Shown: one piece after another, positions 51,503 through 62,543 of the stretch
Layout of the letters: each line of letters opens with the position of its first letter
How positions within the stretch are numbered: position 1 is the first letter of the stretch
Source of the DNA: Fibrobacter succinogenes
GTDB taxonomy: Bacteria > Fibrobacterota > Fibrobacteria > Fibrobacterales > Fibrobacteraceae
Reading direction: 5' to 3'
NCBI GenBank assembly: GCA_902779055.1
Contig: CACZAD010000003.1
Location: 1-64,000, forward strand
DNA: 64,000 nucleotides
Made by a program: the position numbers and the translations under genes
Notes under the pieces: model-generated
The model's input: only the letters and a program-made list of their open reading frames with translations
The model's database searches: none
What the model was told of the DNA's origin: nothing

Positions 51503-53194
51503 TTAGGGATTGTTCTGATAAGTGACTTTGTTTGAAAGTCTCTTCTCGAATTCATCCTTGGTGAGCGGCTTGTCAAAGATGAACCCCTGAATGATGGAGC
51601 AGTTCGCGTCCTGCAAAAAGTCCAGCTGCTTGGTGTTTTCGACACCTTCTGCAACGACTTCGAGGTTCAGTTCGTTGATCATTTTCACCATGTTCTTGAT
51701 GACCACTTCGTCGTGGTGCTTTTCGTCGCCGATGTGGTCGAGGAGCGACTTGTCGAGCTTGATGACGTTCACGTTCAGGTCCTTGAGGGCGTTGAACGTG
51801 GAGTAGCCCGTACCGAAGTCGTCGATAGAAACTGAAATTCCGTTCTGGCGGAGTTCGTTCACGAACTTCTGCATGGCGACCTTGTCGTCAAAGTCCGAAG
51901 CTTCGGTCAGCTCGATTTCGATGTACTTGCTCTCGATCCGGAATTCCTTCATGATCTTGAGGATGTCGTCGGCTAGGTGCGGGTTCCGGAGGTGGAGCCT
52001 AGAAAAGTTTGACGATACGCGGACCGGTTCGATCCCGGCGTCCAGCCAGGAGCGGATGTCTTCGCAGACCTTGCGGAATACGTAAAAGTCGAGCTGGCAG
52101 ATCGAAGTTTCCTTTTCGAGGACGGGCAAAAATTCACCCGGAGCAATGATCTGTCCGTTGCGGTTCCAGCGTACAAGTGCTTCGCAGCCACAGAGCTTCT
52201 GTTCCTTGACAGAGACCTTGGGCTGGTAGTAGACGATGAATTCCTTGCGTTTCAATGCTTCGTTGAACAGCGACAGGATCTCTTTTTCGTGGTAGGCGGC
52301 ATCGAGCATCTTGCGCGTGAAATAGACGATGTCGTTACCTGGATGGATGCGAGCCTGGTTCATGGCCACGGAGCTACAGTGCATGATTTCGTTCATGGAA
52401 TCCGTGGGCTGAATGTCGTAAATGCCGATACGGCTCTGGAGCGTCAATACGATGGGCTGCTGCGGAGTCGGTATGGTCACCTGCATCGACGATAGCGCCT
52501 TGACGAACATGTCCTTGTTTTCTTTCTTGACGAGTACAAGGAAGTTGTCGCCACCGAGTCTTGCTATGATTTCGTCATCGCGGCACATCGCCATCACGTT
52601 ATGGGTGAATGCCGTGATGCCCTTGTCGCCAATGGCCGGAGACTTGGACTGGTTGATGTACTTGTAGTTCTTGAGGTTCAAGAAGAACGCGGCATAGTTG
52701 TGCAGCTGGTGCTTGGCCTTGAGTTCGATGCAGTGGTGGACCAGTTGAGCCGTGTTGGGGGCGCCGGTCATGGTGTCGGTCTGGCTTGCGTAATGGATGG
52801 CTCCCATGAGGCGGGCTCTGCCGAGGATGATGAAGATGTCATCGCAAATGAGCTTGACGGCCTGGAGTTCGGGGGCGGTAAATTTGTGGTTCTTCTTGGC
52901 GCGGATTTCGATGGTGGCCATACCGTTTTCACCGGTACGGTAGGTTTGGATAAGGGGGGTGCTTTCGTAACCGTTCGGGTCTTCGTAAATTATTTTTTCT
53001 TCATTGAGACCGTTTTTGGCAATAATGGAACATGGTGCAACGAGTTTTACCTTGATAAAACCCATATTCAAGGTATTACAAATAGGGGGAATTGCTGCGG
53101 TTACTCGCACTATCATTCCCTTCATATCTGGGATATTATCTAAAATAGCATCCCTAAAATTCTTATATACGCTATCAAAAATCACGTATTCCAT
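51503..53194 (-). CDS. GGDEF-EAL protein, probable c-di-GMP phosphodiesterase
   Basis: 563 residues. N-terminal about 130 residues are GAF-like and unassigned. The GGDEF domain (about 135-300) has RLGGDNF in place of GGDEF, so cyclase activity is doubtful. The EAL domain (about 315-555) keeps CEALVRWN, the metal-binding DDFGTGYS and EGVEN, so it should hydrolyse c-di-GMP. No membrane segment; cytoplasmic. Its 3' end meets the convergent membrane-protein pair. Confidence 0.9.
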   Translation of the reverse strand: MEYVIFDSVYKNFRDAILDNIPDMKGMIVRVTAAIPPICNTLNMGFIKVKLVAPCSIIAKNGLNEEKIIYEDPNGYESTPLIQTYRTGENGMATIEIRAKKNHKFTAPELQAVKLICDDIFIILGRARLMGAIHYASQTDTMTGAPNTAQLVHHCIELKAKHQLHNYAAFFLNLKNYKYINQSKSPAIGDKGITAFTHNVMAMCRDDEIIARLGGDNFLVLVKKENKDMFVKALSSMQVTIPTPQQPIVLTLQSRIGIYDIQPTDSMNEIMHCSSVAMNQARIHPGNDIVYFTRKMLDAAYHEKEILSLFNEALKRKEFIVYYQPKVSVKEQKLCGCEALVRWNRNGQIIAPGEFLPVLEKETSICQLDFYVFRKVCEDIRSWLDAGIEPVRVSSNFSRLHLRNPHLADDILKIMKEFRIESKYIEIELTEASDFDDKVAMQKFVNELRQNGISVSIDDFGTGYSTFNALKDLNVNVIKLDKSLLDHIGDEKHHDEVVIKNMVKMINELNLEVVAEGVENTKQLDFLQDANCSIIQGFIFDKPLTKDEFEKRLSNKVTYQNNP

Positions 53195-53340
53195 GCTCGC
53201 CCCTTAGAAATCCACACAGCAATTTGCACCAAAAATTGTGTTCTAAATGTAAATAATTATTTGGCAGAGAGGTAAAAAAATTTTAATATAATTATTTGTT
53301 TCTGTTCCAATTTAGAACGCGTGAGCTGTGTCACAAATGG

Positions 53341-54588
53341 CTAGTGGATTGGTGGGAAGAATATGTAGGCGATAATGATGGCGGCAATGACGCCGACGGC
53401 ATCCGCAATCAGTGCGCAGGTGACCGCGTGGCGTGTCTTTTTGACGCCCACGGAACCAAAGTACACGGCGATGATGTAGAATGTTGTGTCGGCGGCTCCC
53501 TGGAACATGCAGCTGAGGCGGCCTGCAAAGCTGTCCGGGCCAAGGTTCTTCATAGCGTCGATCATCATACCGCGGGCACCGCTACCGCTGAGGGGCTTCA
53601 TAAGGGCCGTGGGGAGGGCGGGCACAACGTCGTTTCCGACGCCGATGAGTCCGAGCAATGCCGAGATGCCGTTCATCACCAGGTCCATCGCACCGCTCGC
53701 GCGGAACACGGCTACACCCACGAGAATCGCGACGAGGTTCGGGATGATCATGACTGCGGTGTTGAATCCTTCCTTGGCGCCTTCGACGAAGGCTTCGTAA
53801 GCCTGGACTTTTTTGTAGCAGGCGAGGGCGAGGAATGCGACAATCACGCCGAACAGCACAAGACCGCTAATAAAGAGGCTCGTGGTGCCGAGGGCTTCGG
53901 CAGTGAGGTGGCTAAAGTAGAACATCACGGCGATGACGCAGGCGCTGATGCCGCCGAGCCAAGCTACGGTTACTGGGTCCTTGAGCTTGATTTTCTGGAA
54001 AAAGCTGAGTGCAAAGATGCCTGCGATGGTGCTAAAGAATGTCGAAAGGAGGAGCGGCAAAAAGACGTCGCTTGGGTTTGAGGCGCCTAGCTGGGCGCGG
54101 TATGTCATAATGCTCACCGGGATAAGCGTAAGGCCGCTGGCGTTCAAGACGAGGAACATGATCTGCGAATCGCTTGCGACGGTCTTGTCTTCGTTCGGGT
54201 TCAGGTCTTGGAGCTGCTTCATCGCCTTGAGGCCCATCGGGGTGGCGGCGTTGTCGAGGCCGAGCATATTGGCGCTGATGTTCATGAGCATCGTGCCCAC
54301 GACCGGGTGGCCCTTCGGAATTTCGGGGAACAACCTCGAGAAGAGCGGCTGGACGATCTTGGCGAGAATCTGGACGGCTCCGCCCTTTTCGCCGATTTTG
54401 AGGATGCCGAGCCAGAGGCTTAAAATGCCTGTGAGACCGAGTGCGATTTCGAATGCCGTCTTGGACATGTCGAACGCGGCAAGGACAGCCTTGTTGAAGA
54501 TGCCTGTATCACCGAAGGCGAGCCACTGGACTATGCAAGCGATGAACGCCCCGAAAAAGAAGATGAGCCAAATAACGTTTAAGACCAT
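53341..54588 (-). CDS. SpmA-SpmB-like nucleoside-recognition (Gate domain) membrane protein
   Basis: 415 residues from the ATG at 54588. Two Gate-type membrane halves: the first (LGLTGILSLWLGILKIGEKGG, SANMLGLDNAATPMG) resembles SpmA, the second (IPNLVAILVGVAVFRASGA, ...GSGARGMM) resembles SpmB. In Bacillus these are separate spore-maturation proteins; fused forms are common in non-spore-formers. Transport substrate unknown. Gly-rich and Asn/Asp residues in the repeats are conserved. Confidence 0.88.
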   Translation of the reverse strand: MVLNVIWLIFFFGAFIACIVQWLAFGDTGIFNKAVLAAFDMSKTAFEIALGLTGILSLWLGILKIGEKGGAVQILAKIVQPLFSRLFPEIPKGHPVVGTMLMNISANMLGLDNAATPMGLKAMKQLQDLNPNEDKTVASDSQIMFLVLNASGLTLIPVSIMTYRAQLGASNPSDVFLPLLLSTFFSTIAGIFALSFFQKIKLKDPVTVAWLGGISACVIAVMFYFSHLTAEALGTTSLFISGLVLFGVIVAFLALACYKKVQAYEAFVEGAKEGFNTAVMIIPNLVAILVGVAVFRASGAMDLVMNGISALLGLIGVGNDVVPALPTALMKPLSGSGARGMMIDAMKNLGPDSFAGRLSCMFQGAADTTFYIIAVYFGSVGVKKTRHAVTCALIADAVGVIAAIIIAYIFFPPIH

Positions 54589-54628
54589 AACTCTAAAGTA
54601 GTAAAAATGTAATTGTGATGGTCGACTT

Positions 54629-54681
54629 GTCACCCCGGCCTCGATGTCATCCCGGACTTGTTCCGGGGCGGGGCCACCTTA
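54629..54681. repeat. Palindromic repeat GTCATCCCGG...CCGGGGCGGGGCC
   Basis: Partial tandem of the dispersed palindrome between the SpmA-SpmB and YfcE genes. Confidence 0.65.
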
Positions 54682-54695
54682 CACGTTCTCGTATA

Positions 54696-55343
54696 CTAAA
54701 TCGTCATCGTCGCGATTTCCGCCCCATCCTCCAGCTTATGGATACTCAAGCGAATATGGGCGGGTTCGCCTCCATTGGCCGGCGTACTTTCGTAGAACCC
54801 GAAAGTGGGCGGGTTTCCACCTTTAGGCAAGCTCGTGGAGCCGGGATTCGCGATCACCACGTCGCGGAAGTTCTTTTCGAGCTTCCAGATGTGCGTGTGA
54901 CCGTACAAGTATATGTCGATAAGCGGCTTTTTCGCGGACTCGTCTTGCTGTGCTGCGGACTGTGCCGCACCCGTCGATTCGATGCTTTCGAGAGCGTTGC
55001 GCGGGAAGCATTCCGGCATGAAGATATGCCCATGGCTCAAGAACAGGTGGAATCCGCAATCTTCGACGACCTTGTATTCATTTTCCATAGGAAAATCGAG
55101 CATCATCAAGTCCACGTCAGCATCGCAGTTTCCGCGCACAGCGATAATGCGATCCTTGTACGGCGTGAGCGCTTCGACGACTTGCATCGGGCCGTGTCCT
55201 GCCGGGAGCGGGTTTCGCGGACCGTGATAGAGCGTATCGCCGAGCAAGAAAATCTTGTCGCAGTTGAACTTTTCAAAGAACGAGAGCGCCTGCCTTGCCG
55301 CCAAGGCAGAACCATGAATATCGGAGAGAATTAATGCTCGCAT
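54696..55343 (-). CDS. yfcE: YfcE-family phosphodiesterase
   Basis: 215-residue calcineurin-like metallophosphoesterase. Metal ligands in LILSDIHGS, GDTLYHG, RGNCD, SHGH and GHTH, all in the family order; NPGSTSLPK is typical of YfcE. Hydrolyses phosphodiesters in vitro; cellular substrate unknown. A 20-residue Ala/Ser insertion near residue 125 (GAAQSAAQQDESAKK) is unusual. Confidence 0.9.
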   Translation of the reverse strand: MRALILSDIHGSALAARQALSFFEKFNCDKIFLLGDTLYHGPRNPLPAGHGPMQVVEALTPYKDRIIAVRGNCDADVDLMMLDFPMENEYKVVEDCGFHLFLSHGHIFMPECFPRNALESIESTGAAQSAAQQDESAKKPLIDIYLYGHTHIWKLEKNFRDVVIANPGSTSLPKGGNPPTFGFYESTPANGGEPAHIRLSIHKLEDGAEIATMTI

Positions 55344-55382
55344 ATTTTGTGAATGCTAATCGATAGTTTTAATGGATAAAGG

Positions 55383-55412
55383 TGTTCCCGGCACAAGGCC
55401 GGGATGACAATT
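55383..55412. repeat. Palindromic repeat upstream of yfcE
   Basis: GTTCCCGGCACAAGGCCGGGATGACA, the opposite orientation of the common GTCATCCCGG repeat. Confidence 0.75.
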
Positions 55413-55456
55413 TTGCTCATACCTCAAAGGGCGAAGCCCGACCTCATACCTCACCA

Positions 55457-58400
55457 CTACTTGACCACAATCATCGGGCTGGTTTCACTCAACAGGTAAT
55501 TCCATTCTTCGCGGATCTTTTCGTATTCGGTCGGATCGGCGTAGAGTGCAAACGTGGTCCACTTGATGCCGCTAGACGTCTTGGACTTCGGCTGCTTTTC
55601 GAAGCTCACGTAATCCGGAGTATGGTTGAGCGGCTTGGCTTCGTTGAGCGATACCGTGTGACCGCTTGCCGTCTTGATGTTCAGCTTGAAGCTGAACTGC
55701 GTTTCGTGCGGCATACGGATGGGGTGGTGGCGCTTTGCGACTTTCGGAAGCTTGAACAGGCTACGTTCCCACACGTTCGGGAAGCGACCTTTCAGCTCGG
55801 ATCCGCCCTGTCCAAAGTAACCCTTGGAAAGGTAAGTGTTCACGATAATCAGCGGCTTGTTGAACTGGTCGAGGTTCTCGATTCGCATATTGCCGATGCT
55901 CACGTCCGGAACGCCCGAGGCGAGGAACTGTTCCAAGAGCTTTTCCTGGTCCTTGAGGTCGCGGCCAAAGAACTTGTTGCGGATGGCGCTTGCGAACTTG
56001 CCCTGGAGCTGCACGGAGTCGCGGAATTCGCATTCGCCGTTTGCGCCGATGAACAGGTCGTGCTGGATGGCAATCTGGTGTTCCTGGTTGTCTTCGAGAA
56101 TCGGAGTCGTCACCACGTGGCTCTGGTCTCCGTCAATCACGAGGGCGACCTTGCCTTCCATGTCGAGCGGTACCGGGCGGTCATTGCCCGTCTTGTCCGT
56201 TGCGTCGACCCAGCGTTCACTGATCTTCCCTTGCTTCGGGATGTAGAGAATCATGTGGTTGAACTGCTGGATGGTCGGCAAGTGCGAGAATCCTTCTTCG
56301 GTCAGGTGGATGGCCGTGAGGTAGCTCTTGACGCCAATGGCTTCGAGCATGTCCTTCAGCAAAAGTGCCATGTCCTTGCAGTCGCCGCGGTGTTCCTTAA
56401 GTGTCACTTCTGCGGTCTGCGGAATCAGGCTGTGGCCGCCGAATCGCACGTCGCGGTAACGGATGTCGTGACGGACAAAGTTCACGATGGCCTTGACGGC
56501 ATCGTCGCCAATCTTGTTGCCGCGCACTTCGAACGCCTGCTCGCGGACCTTGACAGCCTGCTTGAACTGGTGGCTGATGAGGTTCTGGTAATCGTCACCG
56601 ACGTCACGCCATTCCTGCTTGCCCGTGAGGATGAGGCCAGCACCGAAGTCGCGGTACACCGGCATGTAGAGTTCCTTGCGGACAATGACCGGATTGTCGA
56701 TTTTCCATTCGATGCCACCCTTGAAGGCCTTCCTTTCGAGCGGGCCGTATTCTTCAGTGACAAAGCGGGTCGTGTCGGCGTAAATGCGGAATACGGATTC
56801 TCCAACGGGTACGTCGCGGCTGCTTTCGTAATTGGTATACGGAATCATGCCCTTGTTCTGGATGTTCGTGCGGCTGAACTGCATGTAGATAAAGTCACCC
56901 GGAGCGATTTCCGAAAGCGGGAAGTGTGCCGTCTGGCTTTCGTTGCCGCCACCAATTTCGGTAGCGTATGTAATATAGGCTCCGTTGAGCGTGGCCTTCT
57001 GCTTGAGCTTCCAGTTGCTGTCATAAACTTCAAGGGCATTCAGGTAAATGCGGTCAAAGCCCGGCAAAAAGTCGAACGTGAATTCACGATAGATGGCTGC
57101 CCCGCGCTGGTCCAATACTTCGAGGAGCATTTCTTCGCTGCGGACCCAGTTGGCGCCTTTTTCGGCCTTGAGGGATTCCTTCTGGTAATGGACCACGGCA
57201 GGGAAGTCGCCTTCGACGGCGGTCTGCTTGGCCTGCGGGCGGAGGAGCGTCTTCAAGTCGGCTGTACGTTCTTCGACCGGAGTGATCGGCTTTTGGAGCG
57301 TGCGGTTGTCTGCCTTGCCGAGGTATGCCTTGGTGGCGGAGAGGAAACTCTTGGCGTCTTCGTTATCGGGTTTGAGGGCGAGTGCCTTGGTGAGAGCCTT
57401 TTCGGCATCGCGGTAGTTGCGGCTATAGAAGAGGATCTTGCCGTGCATCGTCCAGATCTTGTAATCGTTCTTGGCCTTGGCGAGAGTTTCGTCGCTGATG
57501 GCGCGGGCTTCTTCGTAGCGGCCGAGGAACATGAGGGCGTCCATGAGGGTTTCACCGAGTTCCTTGCTCATGCCAAAGCGTCCGCGGATGGCGTAAAGAA
57601 TGTCGACGGCTTCGGCGTACTGGTCAAGTCCCATGTACGTCTTGGCGAGGTACACACCGAGGCGGGAACTGGGCTGCGTGTCGTAGAGGCGCTGCACCAC
57701 GATGAGGGATTGATGACGCTGTCCCAGGCCCCAGAGGGCGTCGCTCAAGTTGATGACGTATTCCGGGTTGTTCGGCGTGTAGCGGAGGGCGCCTTCGGCA
57801 CATTCGCGGGCGTGGCCGTAGTCGAACAAGGCTTCGTACATTTCGCCGAGAATCGAGAGCAGCTTGCCGTTCTTGCGGACGAGATCCATCTGGTTTGTAA
57901 AGTAGCTGATGCCCGGACCATAAAGCTCCTTCATCTGGTACACAAAACCACAGTTAATTAAATAGAGCGGTTCTTCCGGATCCATCTTGTTGGCGCGTTC
58001 AAAGTAGCTGAGGGCCACGAACGGCTGGTTTTCGAGCAGGCGAAGGATACCGACCTGGCTCATGACGGCGGCGTTGAACTTATTCTGCTTTTTGCGGGAT
58101 TCTTCGTCGTTTGCCTGTTTGGGCATGGCGCCGACTTTTAGGCCTTCGATGGCGTTCTTCATCACCGAAGCGTATTTCTTTTTATTGATGCCCTGCGTCC
58201 ATGTGGCAATGAGGATGCCGCGTCCATTGTCATAGAAAAATCTGCCTGTATAATAGAAGTCAAACTTGTTGACGACTCGGGTGAGCGTGAATTCCTGGGC
58301 GTAGCGGTCGCCGACCTTGACGCGCTGCACTTCGAGGGAGGGCTCGTTCATCGAAAGTCCGAGACGGCTGAGGAGAACCTTGAACATATCCTGCTGACCG

Positions 58401-59263
58401 ACTTCGTCGCTCGGGACGATGGCGCCGTACACGAACAGCGAAATGTCTTCTTTCTTGTTGCTCAGGACTAAATCCGGATCTTCGTTCTGGCGGGCGACAC
58501 TTGCCCAGGTGTGCCAAAGCGTGTCGGTGGTGTTCCAGGTGTATCCGAGATCCGAGCTGGAGTGCTGTATGATGCGTTCGGCAGAAAGTTCCGAGACGGC
58601 TTCCTTTACGATGTCCTTGAGCTTGAAGGTCGCAAAGAAGTCCTTCCACTCTTGCTTGAGTTCACCTGCGGAAAGCTGTACGTCGTTGGCGGAAAGCGTC
58701 AGCGTAAAGACGTGGTTCCCGGCTCCGGTGACAAAACCGACGGCTTCGTAAGGCGTGTCGTAACGCTTGCCGGCCACGTCAAAGAATGCGCCCGTCGTGC
58801 CGAAGGCTTCTTCGGGGTACGTTTCGGCGAGAGTCGCCTTTTTTCCGCTCGATTCGAACGACTGCATTTCGATCTGGGCGCGGTCCATCAGTCGCAGGGG
58901 TTCACCATCGGGGAGCGTGACCTCGACGAGGACGGCGCGGCGGCCCGTCTTTGGATTGTAGAATTCGTAGGGGGCGTTGTCTTCGCCGCCGATGATCGTC
59001 CATCCGTTATCGGGGGCGGTAAACGTGTAGCCGCTCGTTTCGATGGTACCGCCGGTGGCCCTGGGTGTAACCGTCTCTTCGGACGTGTAATCCGATTCCG
59101 TGTAATCGTCTTCGTAGGTGGATTCTTCGGAACCCGAAACTTCTGTGGCGGGGGTGGTGTTTACATCGGGGGTGTTACCCGCGCAAGAAAACAGGAAAAA
59201 AAGCCCGAACGCAACCGTCAGGCGGGCAAGCACATTCTCTTTTTTTACAAACGAATAACGCAT
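55457..59263 (-). CDS. Giant lipoprotein with TPR and transglutaminase-like domains
   Basis: 1268 residues. Signal peptide with lipobox FLFSCAG. Thr/Ser/acidic linker, then an uncharacterised domain (about 70-400), a TPR-type helical region (about 400-660: QVGILRLLENQPFVALSYFERA, LINLSDALWGLGQRHQSL), a DUF3857-like beta domain (about 680-900), and a transglutaminase core (about 930-1060) with Cys in HRGDCKDMALLLK, His in FNHMIL and Asp in WVDATDK. Triad order is correct, so it may be an active peptidase or transferase acting in the periplasm or at the outer membrane. Function unknown; related DUF3857 proteins are common in Bacteroidota. Confidence 0.85.
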   Translation of the reverse strand: MRYSFVKKENVLARLTVAFGLFFLFSCAGNTPDVNTTPATEVSGSEESTYEDDYTESDYTSEETVTPRATGGTIETSGYTFTAPDNGWTIIGGEDNAPYEFYNPKTGRRAVLVEVTLPDGEPLRLMDRAQIEMQSFESSGKKATLAETYPEEAFGTTGAFFDVAGKRYDTPYEAVGFVTGAGNHVFTLTLSANDVQLSAGELKQEWKDFFATFKLKDIVKEAVSELSAERIIQHSSSDLGYTWNTTDTLWHTWASVARQNEDPDLVLSNKKEDISLFVYGAIVPSDEVGQQDMFKVLLSRLGLSMNEPSLEVQRVKVGDRYAQEFTLTRVVNKFDFYYTGRFFYDNGRGILIATWTQGINKKKYASVMKNAIEGLKVGAMPKQANDEESRKKQNKFNAAVMSQVGILRLLENQPFVALSYFERANKMDPEEPLYLINCGFVYQMKELYGPGISYFTNQMDLVRKNGKLLSILGEMYEALFDYGHARECAEGALRYTPNNPEYVINLSDALWGLGQRHQSLIVVQRLYDTQPSSRLGVYLAKTYMGLDQYAEAVDILYAIRGRFGMSKELGETLMDALMFLGRYEEARAISDETLAKAKNDYKIWTMHGKILFYSRNYRDAEKALTKALALKPDNEDAKSFLSATKAYLGKADNRTLQKPITPVEERTADLKTLLRPQAKQTAVEGDFPAVVHYQKESLKAEKGANWVRSEEMLLEVLDQRGAAIYREFTFDFLPGFDRIYLNALEVYDSNWKLKQKATLNGAYITYATEIGGGNESQTAHFPLSEIAPGDFIYMQFSRTNIQNKGMIPYTNYESSRDVPVGESVFRIYADTTRFVTEEYGPLERKAFKGGIEWKIDNPVIVRKELYMPVYRDFGAGLILTGKQEWRDVGDDYQNLISHQFKQAVKVREQAFEVRGNKIGDDAVKAIVNFVRHDIRYRDVRFGGHSLIPQTAEVTLKEHRGDCKDMALLLKDMLEAIGVKSYLTAIHLTEEGFSHLPTIQQFNHMILYIPKQGKISERWVDATDKTGNDRPVPLDMEGKVALVIDGDQSHVVTTPILEDNQEHQIAIQHDLFIGANGECEFRDSVQLQGKFASAIRNKFFGRDLKDQEKLLEQFLASGVPDVSIGNMRIENLDQFNKPLIIVNTYLSKGYFGQGGSELKGRFPNVWERSLFKLPKVAKRHHPIRMPHETQFSFKLNIKTASGHTVSLNEAKPLNHTPDYVSFEKQPKSKTSSGIKWTTFALYADPTEYEKIREEWNYLLSETSPMIVVK

Positions 59264-59459
59264 AATAATCTCGGGATAAATTGTTTAACACCCTAATTTT
59301 AGAAAAATAGGATGCAGCTAAAGTAGTGCTTTGCGATACAAACAAGAATAATCTGATTATCCTTTATTTATGTTTACAAAAGCGATGCGTGGATGAAAAA
59401 AAATATTTTCAAAGAGTTGCTTAAATTGGGTTCAAAGATTTTTTTTATTTTGAATACAA

Positions 59460-61121
59460 ATGAAAAATATATTTTGGATTCTCACTTCTCTTGTCTTGTT
59501 CGTCGCTTGTGGCGATGATCGTTCGTCTTCACCTAAAATTTCCGAGCTGCCTAGTGAAGTGGCCGATATGGACGAACTTAAAAAGTTCGAATGCGGCGAT
59601 GACTTCATCGGCGAAAAGGTCTATGTGAAAGACCTCAAAGCGGACTACGAATGCGATGGCGACCATTGGTTTGAAACCATCAATACGGGCAAGTCAAGTA
59701 GTTCATCCAAGAAAAACGGCGATGCCGGAACGGAGTCTGGCATGACATCTAGCAGCGCGAAGTCCAGCAGTTCCGCGAAGTCCTCGTCCAGCGTCACATC
59801 ATCATCGTCATCCTGTAGCGAAGCTGTAAAATTTAGCAGTTCTGCCGATGCTTCCAGCTCATCTGACGCTCAGTCAAGTTTCGGCAAAAATTTGCAAGTG
59901 CCTGCTTGCAGATCTAGCGACGAAGACGACAACTGTGAATACGGTTTGCTTACCGACGACCGTGACGGCAAAACATACAAAACCGTAAAAATCGGTGAAC
60001 AGGAATGGATGGCCGAGAATCTCAAATACGAGGCTGAAGAGAGTTTCTGTTACGAAGACAAAAAGGATAGATGCAAATTTGGTGGGGTACTCTACACTTG
60101 GAAATCCGCATCGATTGCCTGCCCCTCCGGTTGGCACCTCCCGACAATGGCCGAGTTCGATGTGCTGATTGCATCCGTGGACGGCAGGTCCAAAGAATCG
60201 AACCGCGCCAGCAAAAATCTCTTGGATGGCGAAACTGACGACTATGGATTTTCGGCTACGGGCAGCGGATTTAGGTGGGTCGATGGAACATACGGCTTAT
60301 TTAGCGGTTCTGCGTTTTTTTGGACTTCTACGGAAAATGACGAAAATAATTCTTTCTGCCTAAATTTGGACGAGCCAAACAGCATAAATGGTAAGGCGTA
60401 TCTTTTTATAACCGATAAGGGGATGGGACATTATGTTCGCTGCCTCAAGGGAAAATCGACCAAGTTGGAAGCGGCAACCGAGTCTGCTTATTCTGGTTCT
60501 TATGGCTCCCTTACCGACGAGCGTGATGGTCAGACTTACAAAACCGTAAAAATCGGAAACCAGACCTGGATGGCCGAAAACCTCAATCTGGAAACAAAAA
60601 ATAGCATCTGCTACGGTGGTTCCTCCGAAAACTGCGAAAAATACGGACGCTTATACGATTGGAGCGTCGCAATGGACGTCGATGGCATTTGGGGCGAAAA
60701 CATCAGGTTTTGTATTGATTTAAGTATTGAATTAAGCGACTGCTCACCGATATACCCGGTGCGCGGAGTATGCCCTGAAGGCTGGCATCTACCTTCCTAT
60801 GCAGAGTTCGAAACTCTTATCGAGGTTACCGGTTCAAGAACAACCGCAGGGCGAAAGCTAAAATCTACAACGGACTGGTTTGGCAATGGCAACGGCACGG
60901 ATGCATACGGCTTCAGAGCCCTTCCGGCGGGCTACGGCGGATCCTCCGCTGATTCCCTCAAAAACCAAGGCTTCAGCGCTAATTTTTGGAGTTCTACATT
61001 AATGAAATATGTTGAATACGCTCATCATTTATACATCACATTTTCCGATGACGATGTTGGGTTGAACACTATCGAAATGAACAGAAAACTCTCCGTCCGC
61101 TGTATAAAGAATGACGAATAG
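59460..61121 (+). CDS. FISUMP-domain lipoprotein 2 with two domains
   Basis: 553 residues. Signal peptide with lipobox LFVAC. A long Ser-rich linker (about 80-150) precedes two FISUMP domains: about 170-340 (KTVKIGEQEWMAENLKYE, CPSGWHLPTMAEF, YVRCLKG) and about 355-553 (KTVKIGNQTWMAENLNLE, CPEGWHLPSYAEF, SVRCIKNDE). Two domains in tandem suggest a binding scaffold; function unknown. A GC-rich element follows the stop. Confidence 0.88.
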   Translation: MKNIFWILTSLVLFVACGDDRSSSPKISELPSEVADMDELKKFECGDDFIGEKVYVKDLKADYECDGDHWFETINTGKSSSSSKKNGDAGTESGMTSSSAKSSSSAKSSSSVTSSSSSCSEAVKFSSSADASSSSDAQSSFGKNLQVPACRSSDEDDNCEYGLLTDDRDGKTYKTVKIGEQEWMAENLKYEAEESFCYEDKKDRCKFGGVLYTWKSASIACPSGWHLPTMAEFDVLIASVDGRSKESNRASKNLLDGETDDYGFSATGSGFRWVDGTYGLFSGSAFFWTSTENDENNSFCLNLDEPNSINGKAYLFITDKGMGHYVRCLKGKSTKLEAATESAYSGSYGSLTDERDGQTYKTVKIGNQTWMAENLNLETKNSICYGGSSENCEKYGRLYDWSVAMDVDGIWGENIRFCIDLSIELSDCSPIYPVRGVCPEGWHLPSYAEFETLIEVTGSRTTAGRKLKSTTDWFGNGNGTDAYGFRALPAGYGGSSADSLKNQGFSANFWSSTLMKYVEYAHHLYITFSDDDVGLNTIEMNRKLSVRCIKNDE

Positions 61122-61126
61122 CGGTT

Positions 61127-61345
61127 TAGCCGGGGCGTTACGGGGCGGCGAGCCCCGTAGTAGGGGTGGTGGAAGACCCATCGAAAGCCTGCTTGTAAAG
61201 CGAACAATTCCGCAGCCGAAGGCGAGGACCTGTTCGCGTGCAATGCAGGCTGAGGTGGGGCTGCAAACAGGGGGAGGCTTCCCCCTCCAAACCTCATAAG
61301 GCGGTCTTAGCCCGTTTGGACGGATTCTGCCCCCTAAAACAGCCC
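61127..61345. repeat. GC-rich element after the FISUMP gene
   Basis: Much richer in G+C than its surroundings, with hairpins GGGGCGGCGAGCCCCG and GGGGGAGGCTTCCCCC and no convincing ORF; the frame 61025-61297 on the minus strand overlaps the FISUMP gene and looks spurious. Comparable blocks often follow surface-protein genes in related genomes and may be relics of integrated elements. The remaining bases to gap hold an AT-rich promoter region. Confidence 0.5.
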
Positions 61346-61451
61346 CCCAAATCTCTTTTTTTTCGATTATTACTACACAAAAACTTTGATTTTTTGTATC
61401 TTTCCGACCAAGAACGCACCACCGCAAGGTGGAAAGCAATTTCAACAATAA

Positions 61452-62477
<1,026 letters not shown>

Positions 62478-62505
62478 TTAAAGTCTTAGAAGTTGATTCT
62501 AAAGG

Positions 62506-62537
62506 AAGACCTCGCTCACGCGAGGTCTTTCTTTTTT
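62506..62537 (+). terminator. Terminator after gap
   Basis: Perfect ten-base stem AAGACCTCGC/GCGAGGTCTT, four-base loop, then TTCTTTTTTT. Confidence 0.9.
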
Positions 62538-62543
62538 TGTAAA

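Noticed and set aside
51503-53194. Active diguanylate cyclase
   Set aside because: The signature reads GGDNF instead of GGDEF/GGEEF, so only the EAL phosphodiesterase half looks catalytic.
55382-57961. 859-codon plus-strand frame opposite the transglutaminase-like lipoprotein
   Set aside because: Shadow frame of a gene with signal peptide, lipobox and transglutaminase triad; composition is that of reversed sense codons.
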